From: Ziziphus jujuba
Lineage: Eukaryota; Streptophyta; Magnoliopsida; Rosales; Rhamnaceae
DNA length: 64,000 nt
NCBI RefSeq assembly: GCF_031755915.1
Contig: NC_083386.1
Span: 4,185,001 to 4,249,000, forward strand
Direction: 5' to 3'
Part shown: positions 12,801 to 26,289 of the stretch, in pieces
Position numbering within the stretch: position 1 is the first letter of the stretch
How the letters are laid out: each line of letters starts with the position of its first letter
Position numbers and translations under genes: made by a program
Notes under the pieces: generated by a model
The model's database searches: none
What the model was told of the DNA's origin: nothing
Seen by the model: the letters and a program-made list of their open reading frames with translations, nothing else

Positions 12801-13482
12801 GAAATATAATTGCTGGGTTTTGTGAAATGTTTTAAAAAGGGAACCTTTCTAAATTGAGTGCAGTGTGAGGGCTTTGAGAGGAAACTTTTCCTTTAAATTA
12901 TTTCTATCACATATATTATACCTTTTCTTGATAAATATTATTTAATGAGGTTGGTTATATATTATTAATATATTACCTTTGTTATTAACTCCTTACACTA
13001 AGCAGGGTTGCTCACTGGAATGATTGGCATCTCATATTATTTTTTTATTTTAAATTCCGTTCCCTTAGGTTCGGGCTGGTAGACGACATCAGAAACAAGC
13101 TCGACATTTGTTGCTGTTGAGTTTCAAAGAGTTATGCTTCTTTGTATTCTATTGTATTATTGTTTCCTATTTTATGTTGTATAACTTTCACACTCATCTG
13201 TAACTTATGATGCTCTGTATACTTACTGGACCTATTGTATCAATACTGCATGAATTTCCTGTTTATTTTATCGGAGTGCTGAAAGTTGTGGATTAAATTG
13301 TAGTAAGGTGGGAGGAATAAGGAAGTGCTTGTAGGAGTGTAAATTCTGTGCAAATAAGATTTCTGGTAAGTCCAACCCTTAGGGGAGGTTCTGCCGGATT
13401 TTCCTCGAAGAGTCCGGTAGGGTTTCCTTGGGATCAAGGTTTGTCTAGGGTTCCGGTGAGGGGTCCTGGACGGGTTCTGACA
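9277..13482 (+). mobile_element. F2: forward solo LTR carrying truncated R2
   Basis: It starts TGTAACACCCATCCC and ends GGGTTCTGACA. The flanks are AATTG on both sides (9272-9276 and 13483-13487), a perfect TSD. The left arm runs to about 9922 and the right arm resumes at 12454 with ACTGGTATATAG, which is deep in the forward LTR. A large middle part of F2 is therefore missing as well as interrupted. The right arm keeps the hairpin block (about 13020) and the terminal domain. Confidence 0.82.
9923..12453 (-). mobile_element. R2: reverse LTR, 5' truncated, nested in F2
   Basis: It ends GGACGGGGTGTTACA at 12453 but lacks the TGTCAGG start. Its first recognisable base corresponds to about position 390 of R1 (GGAAGAACG(C/T)CTACCACC). 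The right flank is ACTGG, presumably one half of the original TSD. One deletion spanning the R2 start and the adjacent F2 interior explains the junction. The rest is collinear with R1, including the CpG-rich segment (about 11230-11930) and the AAGGTGGGTCACTCACCTT palindrome at 11036-11054. Confidence 0.75.
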
Positions 13483-13518
13483 AATTGTGTTGAATTGAAT
13501 AAATTGTATCTTTATATA

Positions 13519-13666
13519 TGTAACAGCCCAGACCACCCGCATGAGATATTGTCCGCTTTGGGCCTAGCCCGTACGGTTTTGTCACAACGTGTTTCAAGGG
13601 AAAGGTATTCACACCCTCTTATAAGCCATGCTTCGTTCCCCTTTTCAACCGATGTGGGACTTCACA
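13519..13666 (+). mobile_element. TRIM-like solo LTR, 148 bp
   Basis: It starts TGTAACAGCCCAGACC and ends GATGTGGGACTTCACA, flanked by ATATA on both sides, a perfect 5-bp TSD. Small LTRs of this kind, with an ACCGATGTGGGA motif near the 3' end, are widespread in eudicots (recalled, not searched). It has no coding capacity. It lies in H0 just after F2, and a 3' half of a related copy lies at 62013-62087. Confidence 0.75.
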
Positions 13667-15175
13667 ATATATTTGATTAATTGTGAAATGATATGTGGTT
13701 CTAATGATATTTGGTATGAAATGATTGGGAGGTTTGAGGAATTAATTACATTAAATTACTATGATAAAGAAATATGTTTATGTGTTAATTATTTACTTGT
13801 TTATAGAATTGAATTATTGTGGAAAAGATTAATTTTATGAATTTATGATTTAATTTTTTTTATTAAAATTATTGCTGATTTGAATGTCAAAATTTTGATG
13901 CATAAATAATGTATTTATTTATGTGATTTTAATTATGTAAGAATTTTTTTATATATATTATTTTGGTGAAAATTGATTTCATGAATTTGAAGAAAAATAT
14001 TTATTTAAAATTTAGCATTTTCAAAAAATATATTTATACATTAATTAATGAATTAATTTATTTATAGATTTATTCATAAACTTGCTTTTATCTTATTTTA
14101 TTGAGACTCCTTATTTTAATAATACTATAAAAATTTATAGTTTTTAGATGCACCATACACGTAATGGTGTTCCGTAGTTGTGGATGTGATTAGCGCGTAG
14201 GTTGACTTATAAGGTTGTCCTGTGGTTGCCATCGAACCGAGAGTAGACAGGGTATAATGCACAATGAACATCAGTCATCCTCCTCCATGGCCAAGACATC
14301 TGTTAGCAGCGGCGTGATGGGACTCCATGCGACCGTATGTCGGTTTCTCTCTTTAACCTCTCCGTCAGATGGTGCTTTGGGATGCTGGATATTGTAGGAC
14401 ATCACTGGTATATAGTACATGCATCAAGTATCTTTTGTATATATATATATATATTATATTTGTATGTATCACACTATACGGGGACGGTGATCCGATATGG
14501 TTAATGAAGAGCTAGCCTCGTAACTATATTGTCTATGAGTCCAGGGGATTGGACGACCAATCTAGGCAACCACCCCAGATTGTATTGGTGGCAGGGTGCC
14601 GACGACAGTTGGAATGATGGATTGCCCAGCATATTGGAGGGTATCATTTGTACCCCTGATACGAGCGTATATTTCATAATATATTTTGAATTTTAAAATA
14701 TTATTTGACCTCGTACTATTCTATCTATTCATAACCTGAGTTTCTAACATTATACATAATTTCTTTTATTGTCATTATTATTATTAATATTATTCTTGTT
14801 ATTAATATTACAAATATTATTTATCAGAATTATGTTTACAATTATTTTTATTATTACTAATATTATCATCCGCAGTATGACTATTATTATTTTTTTTATT
14901 ATTGCCATTATTCATTTTTATTTTTATTATTAGTATTATTTCTATTATTATTATTAGCATACGGTATATCCGGACAAGTATCACAGCCTACGAGTAAGAA
15001 AGATAGCCATTGGGCAAGTATAATAGTTCTTGAACAATTGGTAGCCTTTGGGCAGGTGAGATAGTCATTAGGACAATTGTGATTATGTAATATCCCTTGG
15101 ACGAGTGATTACCTTCAGGTAAATATGACATATAATATTAATATTATTTTTATCATGAAAATAACTGTCAGGACC

Positions 15176-18100
15176 CGTCCAGAATTCCTCCCCGAAACCT
15201 TAGACAAGTCCTGATCCCAGGGAAATACCACCGAACCTTCCAACGGAAAATCCGGCAGCACCTTCCCTAAGGGTAGGACTAACCAAAAAATTTCCTGCAC
15301 TGAAAACACACTTCTATAAACATCCCCTTATTCCTTCCACGTTACTACAATTTGTTTCCACAAACTTACAGCACTTCAAAGAACAGTAAATCAGTGCATA
15401 AATAATAACTACACGTCCAATACAGTATACAGAGCATTATACAGATAAATGTGGAATTTATACAATGACAGATAAGATGTCAGGACCCGTCCAGAATTCC
15501 TCCTTCGGAACCCTAGACAAGCCCTGATCCCAGGGAAACCCTACCGGACCCTCCGACGGAAAATCCGGCAGAGCCTCCCCTAAGGGATTTACTTACCATA
15601 AACTACCTGCACTGAAAACACACTTCTAAACTTGTCCCCTTATTCCTTCCATAGTACTACAAGTTGGTTCCACAAATTACAGCACTCCAAATAAAAATAG
15701 CAGCAACCCAGTGCATAAATAAAAACAACACGTCCAATATAGTATACAGAGCATTATACAGATACATGTGGAATTTATAAAATGACAGATAAGGAAACAA
15801 TACAAGACAGAGAGAAAAAGGGAAGAAAAACTTCTTGAACCTTCGGCAATGAACTGAGACGTTGGGCTCGCCCCGGACAATCAACGTCTCCAACCTGGAC
15901 CTAGGGGAACGGAATTAAGAGTGTGAGATGCTAATCATCTCAGTGAGTGACCCTAACTACTGAACACCTTTAATAATAATAATATAAAAATAAGGAAATT
16001 TAATTAACCAGTACAGAACAATTAAATAAATAAATAAATAAACAATTGAAGTAATACTTTCTCTCAAAACCCTCACTAGTCACTCCGTTGGAAAAGTTCC
16101 CCTTTTAAAACATTTTCACAAAACCTGATGTACGTACTCCCCGAAAACCAAGACATCAAATAATTTAATAACAACAAATAAATAAATAAATACCCCAAAT
16201 ATAAATAAAATGTAATAAATTATAATAAATAATTTTTGAACACCTTTGGGGTTTTAAACTTTATTTGCAATTTACACCGACGCACCACACCATATACCGG
16301 TGATGCCCTCCGATACCCAGCGTCCTGAGCACCGACTGGCGGGGAGGTTAAAGAGAGAAACCTGCAACAGTCACTTCGGCGTCCCGACAGTACCGCTGCT
16401 AAAACCATCAACCCGGCCAAGGAGGGGGGCGGCTGTGCACAACAATAACCTTGCCTGCCCACAGTCCAATGGCAACTCACGGGTGAAGTAATAACCGCAC
16501 GCTAAACCACATAATAACCGCGTGCTACCACGTGTCCATACACCATACACCAGAACACCAATACTGTATGAGTGCGTCTAAAAATAAACGCTAATAACCA
16601 ACCGTACCGTTTTTCCAAAAACCACCGTGGGAAGTATACCAAATTTTCACAAAACACCATCCCACATATTTTTATTCAATAACCCGGTACGAAACATTGA
16701 TAACCAACAAACCACAATTTTCTCGAAATACGAGATGCAACCATAAAAATACCGCGGGCATAATTTATAAAATTCAAACCAATATTTTCGTAAAATATTT
16801 AACCCAATTATGCCCGGAAAATCAAATTTAAAACCACGTACAAATACCACCAAAATTCACTTTGCTCATGCATAATAAATTAAACCACAATATAATTCAT
16901 AATTAAATCAACATAAAATAATAATCGGGAATTTCTTAATGACCCCAAAATTTCATTTAGCACCAATGGGTATATATATATATAAAATAATATTTTTCCC
17001 GATTATATTTAAAATACACCACATGAGCACAATTTACAGATATCCAATTAATACCATATAAATACAATTAATTACCCCAAAAATATTTTTAAAGGTAATT
17101 AACCCTGGAGCACGCAATTAACCCATGATCCACCACGGGATCAATTTCACGACTCACCGGTGCTCCTAGAACAAAATTCACAGACAGTCAAATAAATTAA
17201 TATTTTAATCGGGTAAATAATACCCGGTACCCGGGGGGTCAAAACACAAACTTTAACCAAAATGGTCGAATAATATACCGAATCGAAGCTCGTGGGACGA
17301 GGATCACAAATCCGGTCTCCATCGACCCCAATTCCGCCGGAGGTGGCCGGAATTTGGTCGGGAAGCTTCGGCCGGTTTTGATCTTGAGGGATCTTTCAAA
17401 CGGTGGGGAATTTGGGCAATCTAACCCCGGAAATGGACTCAGAGGGGTCGAAAATAGTGGGATAGAGGTATGGGACGGGCTGGGTTGGTCTGAAACGGCG
17501 AGAATTGCCGGAAAAATTTCACCTCGCCGCCGTGACTTCGCCGGCCTGATCTAGGCGCGTCCGGCGGCGGCTGGCCGGGAAATTTGGTGGCTGAGGTCGC
17601 GGCGGGACGGGCTACACCGGTGGCCGACGCGTGTGGCACTCCGGCGACTGCAATCCGGCCAACCGGTCGGTCAACAGGGAGAGGGTGAGAGAGTCAAAGG
17701 AGAGAGAAAGGGAGAAAAAAAGCTGTGTGTGTTTTTGGTCTCTCGGGCTCGGGGAAAAAGAAGGAAAAAAAAAAGAAAAAAAGAAAAAGAAGGGTGTTTT
17801 CCCACGTGGGGAAAAAGAAAAAGAAAAAGAAAAGGAAAAAGAAAAAGAAAAGAAATAAAATAAAATATATAAAAATAATTAAATAATAATATTATTATTT
17901 AAAATAATAATAAAAATAATTTGATTTTACACATGGTTGACATGTGGCATTTCACCATGGTGACACATGGTCACCTTCATTGAGTCACACGTGGCACATC
18001 GTTATACGTTCAAAAATAATATTAAAATAATACAGTATTTGAAAAACTCTACAGGTCCATAACTTTCAAACCACATGTCCAAATCGGACGTGCCGCTAGT

Positions 18101-20932
18101 CTACGGACTCGTATCGATGAGCACTTCACAACCATGCATGAGTCAAAGCTCAACCTTGCATGAATAAAAAGTCAACTCTGGCACCCCTTGGACAGTTTGG
18201 ACCCCAAGTTGTTTTGCTCAAAACTTTCAAACCGTAGCTCCGTTTTGAACGTGCTACCAGTCTACGAAGTCGTGCCAACGTGTACTTCGTAACGGTACCT
18301 CAGTCAACCTAGAATTCCAACCGGATCAAAAAGTCAACTTTTGACCCCTTCGGTCAACGGTCAACGTGCAAAAAAATTTTCGACATGATTCGGGACGGGG
18401 TGTTACATAAGAAGTAATACAGGATGGAGAGGAAAAAAGGAAGAAATACTTCATGAACTTTCGGCAATGAACTGAGACGTTGGGCTTGCCCCGGACAATC
18501 AACGTCTCCAACCTGGACCTAGGGGAACGGAATTTAAAAACGTGAGATGCTAATCATCTCAGTGAGTGACCCTATCTACTGTACACCTTTAATATCAATA
18601 ATATACCAAATAAAGGGTTTAATTAATCAACACCGAACAATTAAATAAATAAATAAATAAACAATTGAAGTAATATTTTCTCTCAAAACCCTCACTGTTC
18701 ACTCCATTGGAAAAGTTCCCCTTTTAAAACATTTTCACAAAACTCGATATTCGTACCTCCCGAAAACCAAGGGATCAAACCATTTGATAAACAATAAATA
18801 AATAAATACCCCAATATATAATTAAAATATAATAAATTATGATAAATAATTTTGTACTCTTTGGGGTTTGAAATTTCTATCCAAAAAATTTGTACTTGAC
18901 GCACCACACCATATACCAGTGATGCCCTCCGATACCCAGCGTCCTGAGCACCGATTGGCGGGGAGATTAAAGAAAGAAACTTGCAAATGGCACTTCGGCA
19001 TCCCGATAGTACCGCTGCTGGAACCATTATCCCGGCCAAGGAGGGGGGCGGCTGTGTGCACTATATAAGACTTGCCTGCCCACGGTCCAATGGCAACTCA
19101 CGGGAGAAATAATAATACTTGCGCGCTGAACCACATATACATATACCAGAATACCAATACTGTGTGAATGCGTCTAAAATAATTATTAAACCAACCGTAC
19201 CGTTTTCCAAAATTACCGTGGGAAATATACCAAATTTTCACACTTACCATCCCACATATTTTTATTTAACAAACCGGTACGAAAACATCGATAACAAATA
19301 AACCATAATTTTTCTCGTAATACGAGGTTCAACAATTAAAATACCGCGGGCATAATTTATACAATTTAAACAAATATTTTCATAAAATATTTAACCCAAT
19401 TGTGTTCGAAAATAATACTTAAAACCTCGTACGATTATTACCGAAATATACTTTGTTCATGCATAATAAATAAATTAAATCACAATAAAACCATAACTAA
19501 ATAGTACCACATGAGCATAATTTAAATACCAATTATATATAATTAATTGCCCAAAATATTTTTTGAAGGTGGGTCACTCACCTTAAGCACATAAATCAGC
19601 TAAGATCCTCCGCAAGATTAACTCCACTACTCCGCGCACCTAAAACATCTATAGTATACCAACCAAATATATTAATATTTTAATCGGGTAATTCCCAAAG
19701 GGGTACTCGGGGAGCGAACACAAACGACATCTAAAAGTTACGAGTTATATACCGAATTGAAGCTCGAGTGATGAGGATCACGGATTCGGTCTAACTTTCC
19801 GGTGATCGGATTCGAGGTGGTCGGAATCTCGCCGGAAAGCTTTCGAGTTTCGACTCCTCAATTCTGCCAAACCATCGTGAATTGGCAAAAAAGGATGCCG
19901 GATTCGGGTTAAGGAGGTTGAAGGACCGGCGGTGCGACTGGGTACTCGCCGGAACAGTAACTTCCGGCGAGCCACCGCGGTCACCGGCAACCGTCGCCAG
20001 CGGTGGCCGTTGGTTGAGATTTTTGGCGGATTTGTAGATCGAGGGGAAAGGAATCCAACGGGACCGGCGGTGAGGCAAACAAAGGCCGGATGGCGGAGAA
20101 ATTGGGGTTTGAAGATTTTCGGCCCCTAGCCGGAAAACGCTCCGATCCTGGCGCGTTGGAGGTCCGGTGGCCGTGAAATTTGGTGGGTAGGCCGGACTTG
20201 AGGAGGTGGTGAGGGGTGGCTGGAAAACGGCCGGAAAGGGTTCAAACGGCGGTGGAGGGAAAAATCACCGCCGAGTTTCGCGCCTCGATCCGGGCGCGTC
20301 CGGCGATCAACGGCCGTGAAATTCTGGGGTTTGGCCGGAAATGAGGAGAGGCTTTCGTCTGGCCGGCGCGTGTAACGAGAATCGGCCAAAAATTTGGTCG
20401 GAATCCGGTGGCCGGTCGGTTTCTCTCTCTCTCTCTCTCTCTTCCCAGAGATTTTTGTCAAATAAAAGCCACAGTGGTGACACTGTTCATCCATGTGGAC
20501 CAATCAAGTGACGACACGTGGCATTTCACTGTTCATCGACTCAAAAATATTAAAATATTACGGTATCCGGTAAACTTCACGCGTCCATAACTTTTTAACC
20601 GGATGTCCGTTTTAAGCATGCCGCTAGTCTGTGAACTCGTATCAACGAGCACTTCACAACCATGCATGAGTCAAAGCTCATTTCCCCATAAATAAAAAGT
20701 CAACTCCGGCACCCCTTGGATAGCTTGGGCCTCAACTTGTTTTGCTCATAACTTTCAAACCGTAGCTCCGTTTTCAATGTGCTACTAGTCTACGAACTCG
20801 TGCCAACGTGTACTTTGTAACGGTACCTCAGTCAACCTAGAATTCCAATCGGGTCAAAAAGTCAACTTTTGACCCCTTCGGTCAACGGTCAACGTGCAAA
20901 AAATCCGACATGGTTCGGGACGGGGTGTTACA
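15176..20932 (-). mobile_element. R3: reverse solo LTR nested in H0 and carrying R4
   Basis: It starts TGTCAGGACCCGTCC and ends GGACGGGGTGTTACA, with perfect ATAAC TSDs (15171-15175 and 20933-20937). Subtracting R4 plus its TSD leaves 2822 bases. R4 entered 302 bases from the R3 start in the same orientation, so the first ~300 bases of the LTR appear twice in tandem (15176 and 15478). The CpG-rich segment lies at about 19790-20400. Confidence 0.9.
15478..18407 (-). mobile_element. R4: reverse solo LTR nested in R3, 2930 bp
   Basis: It starts TGTCAGGACCCGTCC and ends GGACGGGGTGTTACA, with perfect TAAGA TSDs (15473-15477 and 18408-18412). It belongs to the form with the purine tract and CCCACGTGGG (about 17800). 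At about 16930-17030 it carries a stretch, with TCGGGAA at both edges, that resembles the sequence around the MITE in F1. No coding domains are present. Confidence 0.9.
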
Positions 20933-21122
20933 ATAACTACTATTATTATTATTGTTGTTGATGTGATGATTGTTTTACTTTTCTTCCTATATTATGCATT
21001 GGTATATTTCGTAACACGATATTTGAAATGTACAGCAATAAGTGGGTAGTGTGGGCGGACATGAATGATTAAATGTATCTTTGGTTGTTTATTTAGTTAA
21101 TTATTCCTATTGCATATACATA

Positions 21123-21159
<37 letters not shown>

Positions 21160-21508
21160 ATGTGTATGTGTTTTATACAAATTGTTATCAAAGTGCTGCC
21201 AATGTGTAAATTATTATAATAAGGTGGGAAAGATAAGGTGGTACCATATAGGAGTGCATTTTTGTGCAGGTAAATTTTGTGATAAGTCCTTCCCTTAGGG
21301 GAAATACTGCCGGATTTTCCATTGGAATGTTTGGTGGTGTTTCCCTGGGATCAGAACTTGTCCAGGGTTCCAGTGAAGGGTCTTGGACGGGTCCTGACAG
21401 CCATGTACCATATCGTCATGTCACGCCAGCACATTGTGCCACATCATCACCATGTGAACAGGTTCCATGTCAGCTGATTGCCACATCAACATGACATTAT
21501 TGATGATG

Positions 21509-24500
21509 TGTAACACCTCATCTCGAAGTACATCGAAAATTTCTCAAATTTGACTGAGGTTGACCGGGTTTGACCGTTGTTGATCGAGAAGGGATCAAAT
21601 GTTGACTTTTTGATCCTGATGGAGTTTCACATTGACCGAGGTACCGTTAAAAAGTACACGTTGTCACGAGTCCATAGACTAGTAGCATGTTGAAAACGGA
21701 GCTACAGATTGAAAGTTATGAGCAAAACAAATTGAGGTCCAAACTGTCCAAGAGGTGCCGAAGTTGACTTTTTGTTCATGCAAAGTTGAGCTTTGACTCA
21801 TGCATTATTGTGAATTACTCATCGATACGAGTTCATAGACTAGCGGTACGTCCGATTTGGACATGTAGTTTGAAAGTTATGGACATGCAAATTTTTTCGA
21901 ATACCGTAATATTTTAATATATTTTGACTTGAGTGAACAGTGTGTACCACGTGTCGTATTTTCGGCCAATCCCATTAGTGAACAGTGTCACCCACGGGTG
22001 GCTTTTATTTTGGCAAAAACACGTGAGCCGGGGGGAAGAGAGAGAAAGAGGGGAGGAGAGAAAGAGAGAGCTAGAGAAAGAAACCCAATCGGCCACCGCC
22101 GATTTGCCATTTTCTGGCCACCCTTTCCATACACGCACCACCCTACCTTGAAGTCCACTTGAAAACCGGCCGGCCAGCCAAAAATCACGGCCAACTGACC
22201 ACCGACGCCCCAGGATCGAGACTTTTTCCGGCGGCGGCGCCGATTTCTTCAAACCCAAAGTTCTCCCTATTCCGGCCTCCGTTTGCCTCACCACTGGTCC
22301 TGTTGAGTCAGCCATTCCCCGATCTACCTTCCCACCGAAAATCACGACCAGTGGCCACCGGACGCGCCGCCGGCGGTGATGGGTTCCGGTGACCACGGCG
22401 GCTCGCCGAGAAATTGACTTTCCAGTGAGTTTCCAATTGCACCACCCATCCTTTCCCACTAATTTCGATCCTCTGAACCCAAATCTGGTGTCCACTTTCC
22501 TCAATTTTTAACGGATTGTGAGAATCGAATGTCTAAAATCTGAGAGCTTTCCGGCGAGATTCCGGCTACCTCGGGTCCGATCTCCGAGAAGTAAGACCAG
22601 ATTCGTAATCCTCATTTCACAACCTTCGATTCGGTATATTACTCATAAATTTTGGTTGTCGTTTGTGTTAAACCCCCCGGGTACCGGGTATTATTTATCC
22701 GAATAAAATATTAACTTATTTGAGTTATGTAATATTGTTGTTCTAGGAGCACGTGTGCGTTGTGGAATTGATCCCATGGAGGATCTTGGGTTAATTGAGT
22801 GCTTGACGTGAGTGACCCACCTTCAAAACTATTTTGGGGACTATTAAAAATATATATTTTGTGTTATTTGAAATTATAAAAAATAAATATGTTTGATATT
22901 GAGGCGAATTGATATTTAAAATTTATAATGTCAACTTTTGATTAATTAATATATGTAATGTCACTGAACTATATTTTAGGATTGTAAAAAAAATGATAAT
23001 AATATATATATATATATGGTGCTAATTGAATTTATGAAAAATGTGCTATATCTGTTTAACATTTAAGAGATTGTTATTTGAGCTTATGATGATGATTTAT
23101 GTTGACTTAGTGCATGTATTGTATCAAAAATTATATTTTGGATTTTTAAATAAATTATGTTTTAAATTGTTATTAAATTTATTTTTGAATTTATGATTCC
23201 AAAAGTTTATTGATTTAAGCATATATTGCATGGAAAGCATATATTTGGTTTTAAGAAGTTATGGATTTAAATTATGATCGATTATTGTTAAATTTATATT
23301 ATGGAACTTATTGCGTATAATAAATGTACTTATATGGATTTAAGCAAATATGAAATTTATGTGATTTTGATATAAATTGATTTTAAGATTTTGAGAAAAA
23401 ATAATTGTATTAAAGTATTGAGTTTAAAATCCGTATTTATACATTTGATTATTTATGGATCAGGTTTTCATGGTGTTGAAAATTGTTATATTTAAATGGA
23501 TGGATTTCAAATTGATGAATTTTAAAGTGGTGGATTTATGATGAGGATTAAAGAAAAATGTGGAATGGTGAATTTGAAAAATTGTATGATTCCTACGGTG
23601 AGTTTTGGAAAATTTGCTATTTTTAAAATAATATGGTTATTTATTTTAGACGCACTCATATAGTACTAGTGTTCTGTACTGTATATGTGGATGAGCGTGC
23701 AAGTTATAATGTCTCCCATGAGTTGCCATCGGACCGAGGGCAGGCAAGTTTGATATTGGCCATAAGCCGCACCCCTCCATGGACAGGATGACAGTTTAAG
23801 CAGCGGCACTGTCGGGACGCTGAAGCGACCGTATGCAAATTTCTCTCTTTAACCTCCCGCCATATGGTGCTCGGGATGCTGGATATCATAAGACATCACT
23901 GGTATATAGTGTGGTGCGTCAAGTATTATTTTTCAAATATAAATTTCAAATCTTAGAGTTTTAAAGCAACATTTAAATTAAATGAATTTAATTTGTTTTA
24001 TCACCTTTTTACAATTAATATTTTCTAAAATGTATTTATTCATATTTTATGTCACTTATTTTAAATTAATGTTTTTAAAACGCATCTTGCCATGAAAATA
24101 TTATATAGATTGGTTGAATATTTCAAAATGAATATTATAATATTTTACCACTTATTTTACATGATTGTTTGTAATTCCTTAAATTATATTTTTAAAACTT
24201 TTTATTTTAGTTCATTAAATCAAATTTTATGAATTATATATTGAATTTCTCTTTTATGTTATATTTCTTTAATGCAAGTATTCTAAATTTATTTTATTAT
24301 ATTTCATTATATTTTATTCGTATTTGGATTATTTAATTATTTATTAAATTAATTATTCCTTGATTTGTGAGGTGTAAAAGATTGGGTTTTGCGAAAATGT
24401 TTTAAAAAGGGGAACCTTTCCAACATAGTGAATGGTGAGGGCTTTGAGAGAAAATATTATTTCCAATTAATTATTATTTATTTATTCTTAATTAATCAAC

Positions 24501-25020
24501 TGTACTATAATTATTATTACTATTATAATTGTATATTAGATTGGGTGATTCACTGAGATGATTAGCATCTCATGTTTTTAAATTCCGTTCCCCTAGGCTC
24601 AGGTTGGGAGACGTTGATCGTCCGGGGCGAGCCCGACGTCTCAATTCATTGCCGAAAGTCCAAGAAGCACTTCCTCCCTTTTTCCTCTCCATCTTGTATT
24701 GCTTATTTATCTGTCATTGTATTAAAGTCATATTTATTTGTATAATGCTCTATATACAGATTGGACAGATATTTGTTTAATTGCTTACTGATTCCCTGTT
24801 ATTATTTTGGAGTGCTGTAAATTTGTGGAAACAAATTGTAGTAAGGTGGGAGGGATAAAATGGTGTTTATTGGAGTGTGTTTTATGTGCAGGAAATTTTG
24901 TGGTAAGTCCTACCCTTAGGGGAGATGCTGTCGGATTTTCCGTTGGAAGGTTCGGTGGTGTTTCCCTAGGATCAAGGCTTGTCTAGGGTTTTGGTGAGGG
25001 ATTTTGAATGGGTCCTAACA
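21509..25020 (+). mobile_element. F3: forward solo LTR, 3512 bp, not nested
   Basis: It starts TGTAACACCTCATCTCG and ends GGGTCCTAACA, with perfect TGATG TSDs (21504-21508 and 25021-25025). It is the longest uninterrupted copy. The extra length is AT-rich DNA in the middle (about 22840-23560 and 23940-24370). It is diverged from the other copies, with many C-to-T type changes at both ends. The host DNA on either side reads as one continuous stretch once F3 is removed. Confidence 0.87.
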
Positions 25021-25228
25021 TGATGTCATCGTGATGTTAGTGATGATGTTAGCTGTAGTAGGTTTATAAAGTAATTTTTTGATTGTATACAGAGTTTTGT
25101 GGGTTTAATGCCAGCCTTAATGCAAAAAAATCACATTGATGTAATTTTTTATTGGAAATTGATTTTAATTAGTTTGTTGGATTTAAAACAACAACTAATT
25201 GTTTTTTTATTTTTGTGATTTTACGGAA

Positions 25229-26190
25229 ATGGCAAGTGGATCAGATAATGTAACTTCTGATACTGTGCCCATTGCACAAGTGCCAACTCCAACTCCTGTA
25301 GTCTAAATGCCTCCTCATGCACTGGTTGCTATGCTTGCAAATCATGCTAAGCGACCAAAGAAGTTTAATTAAGCATATTTTAAAAAGTGGCAACAAAAGA
25401 TGTTTTACTTGACCACCCTAAACCTTGCGAGGTTCTTGACTAAAGACACACCTTCGAGTAATAATGAGAATGATAGAGAAACATTCATGGCGGTGGATGC
25501 GTGGAAGCATTCTAGTTATTTGTGTTAGAATTATTTCTTGAATGGCCTATCCGATGATTTGTATAAAGTGTATCGTAGCATAAAAACAGCAAAGGAGCTA
25601 TGGGAAACTTTGGACCACAAATACAAAACTGAGAATGATGGTTTTAGAAAGGTTATAGTGGGCCATTTCTTGGGATTCATGACGATGGATTCAAAGCCTT
25701 TAATGAGTCAAGTACATGAATTACAAGTGTTCATTCGAAAACTTCTTACTGAAAGAATGATAATTAATGAAGCCTTTAAATAGTAACTATAATTGAGGAG
25801 CTACCTTCTAGCTAGAACGATTTCAAGAATTATCTTAAACATAAGAGGAAGGAAATGGATATGGAGACTCTTATTAGCAAACTTCATATTGAAGAAAACA
25901 ATAGAAGATTTGACAAAAGATCTTTGAAGGCCAAGGTTAAAACCAATATTATGGAGCATGGTCAAAACTTAAAGAATAAGAAGAAGACTGGAAGAGATTC
26001 CAAGTTGGGGCTTAAAAGGAGGGATCTCCAAGAAGGCTAAGTTTCAAGGCAAATGCTTTAACTGTAATAAGATGAGTCTCAGAGTGGCGGACCGTAGGCT
26101 ATCTAAAAGGAAGAAAAACAAAGTGGCACAGATGATGGAGCAAATCACTAAAGAGGTTGATGACATCAATCTCAATGCTATTGTCTCTTA
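25229..26190 (+). pseudogene. Ty1/copia gag relic
   Basis: Conceptual translation from the ATG at 25229 gives a copia-type capsid protein (UBN2/DUF4219-like): a KKFN.AYFKKWQQKM block, then LTTLNLARFL, AVDAWKHS, YFLNGLSDDLYKVY and TAKELWETLDHKYKTE (open at 25538-25783), then LPSSWNDF-like and YLKHKRKEMD blocks and a degraded zinc knuckle (CFNCNK) near 26050. Stop codons interrupt it several times (for example TAA in the AYF block and TAG near 25783), so it is not translatable. No protease, integrase or reverse transcriptase follows. Gag would form the particle shell of the retroelement. Confidence 0.8.
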
Positions 26191-26289
26191 AGTGAACTTG
26201 GTGTGATCAAATCCTAAATAATCATAATAAAATCCTAAAAATAAATTTTAAAAAGACTAGAAAAATCTTATGACTCCAACACTACTTAA

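Larger units (their letters stand above)
2301..21399 (+). mobile_element. H0: oldest forward LTR copy, host to R0, F1, F2, a TRIM and R3
   Basis: Once the nested insertions are removed, 2301-2474, 8657-9276, 13488-15175 (minus the TRIM) and 20938-21399 line up in order as one forward LTR. It ends GGACGGGTCCTGACA at 21399. The start lies left of the window or of R0. It is clearly more diverged than the copies inside it. It also carries material at about 14440-15170 (a block with ACGGGGACGGTGATCC, then TTATTA-rich DNA) that other copies lack or have lost. Its TSD cannot be scored. No gag or pol sequence occurs between the pieces. Confidence 0.7.

Noticed and set aside
17631..17863. Lys/Glu-rich frames of 75-76 aa
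   Set aside because: Low-complexity translation of an AAAGA-rich tract in R4; no domain and no conserved start.
15176..20932. Full-length retrotransposon with two LTRs (R3 and R4 as a pair)
   Set aside because: R4 has its own TAAGA TSD inside R3 and the intervening sequence is LTR, not gag-pol.
21110..21298. 62-aa frame starting in TA repeats
   Set aside because: It begins in a (TA)n microsatellite and runs into the end block of H0.
21400..21508. Regulatory or ncRNA element between H0 and F3
   Set aside because: Simple GCCACATCA-type words only; it appears to be host DNA continuous with 25021 onward after F3 removal.
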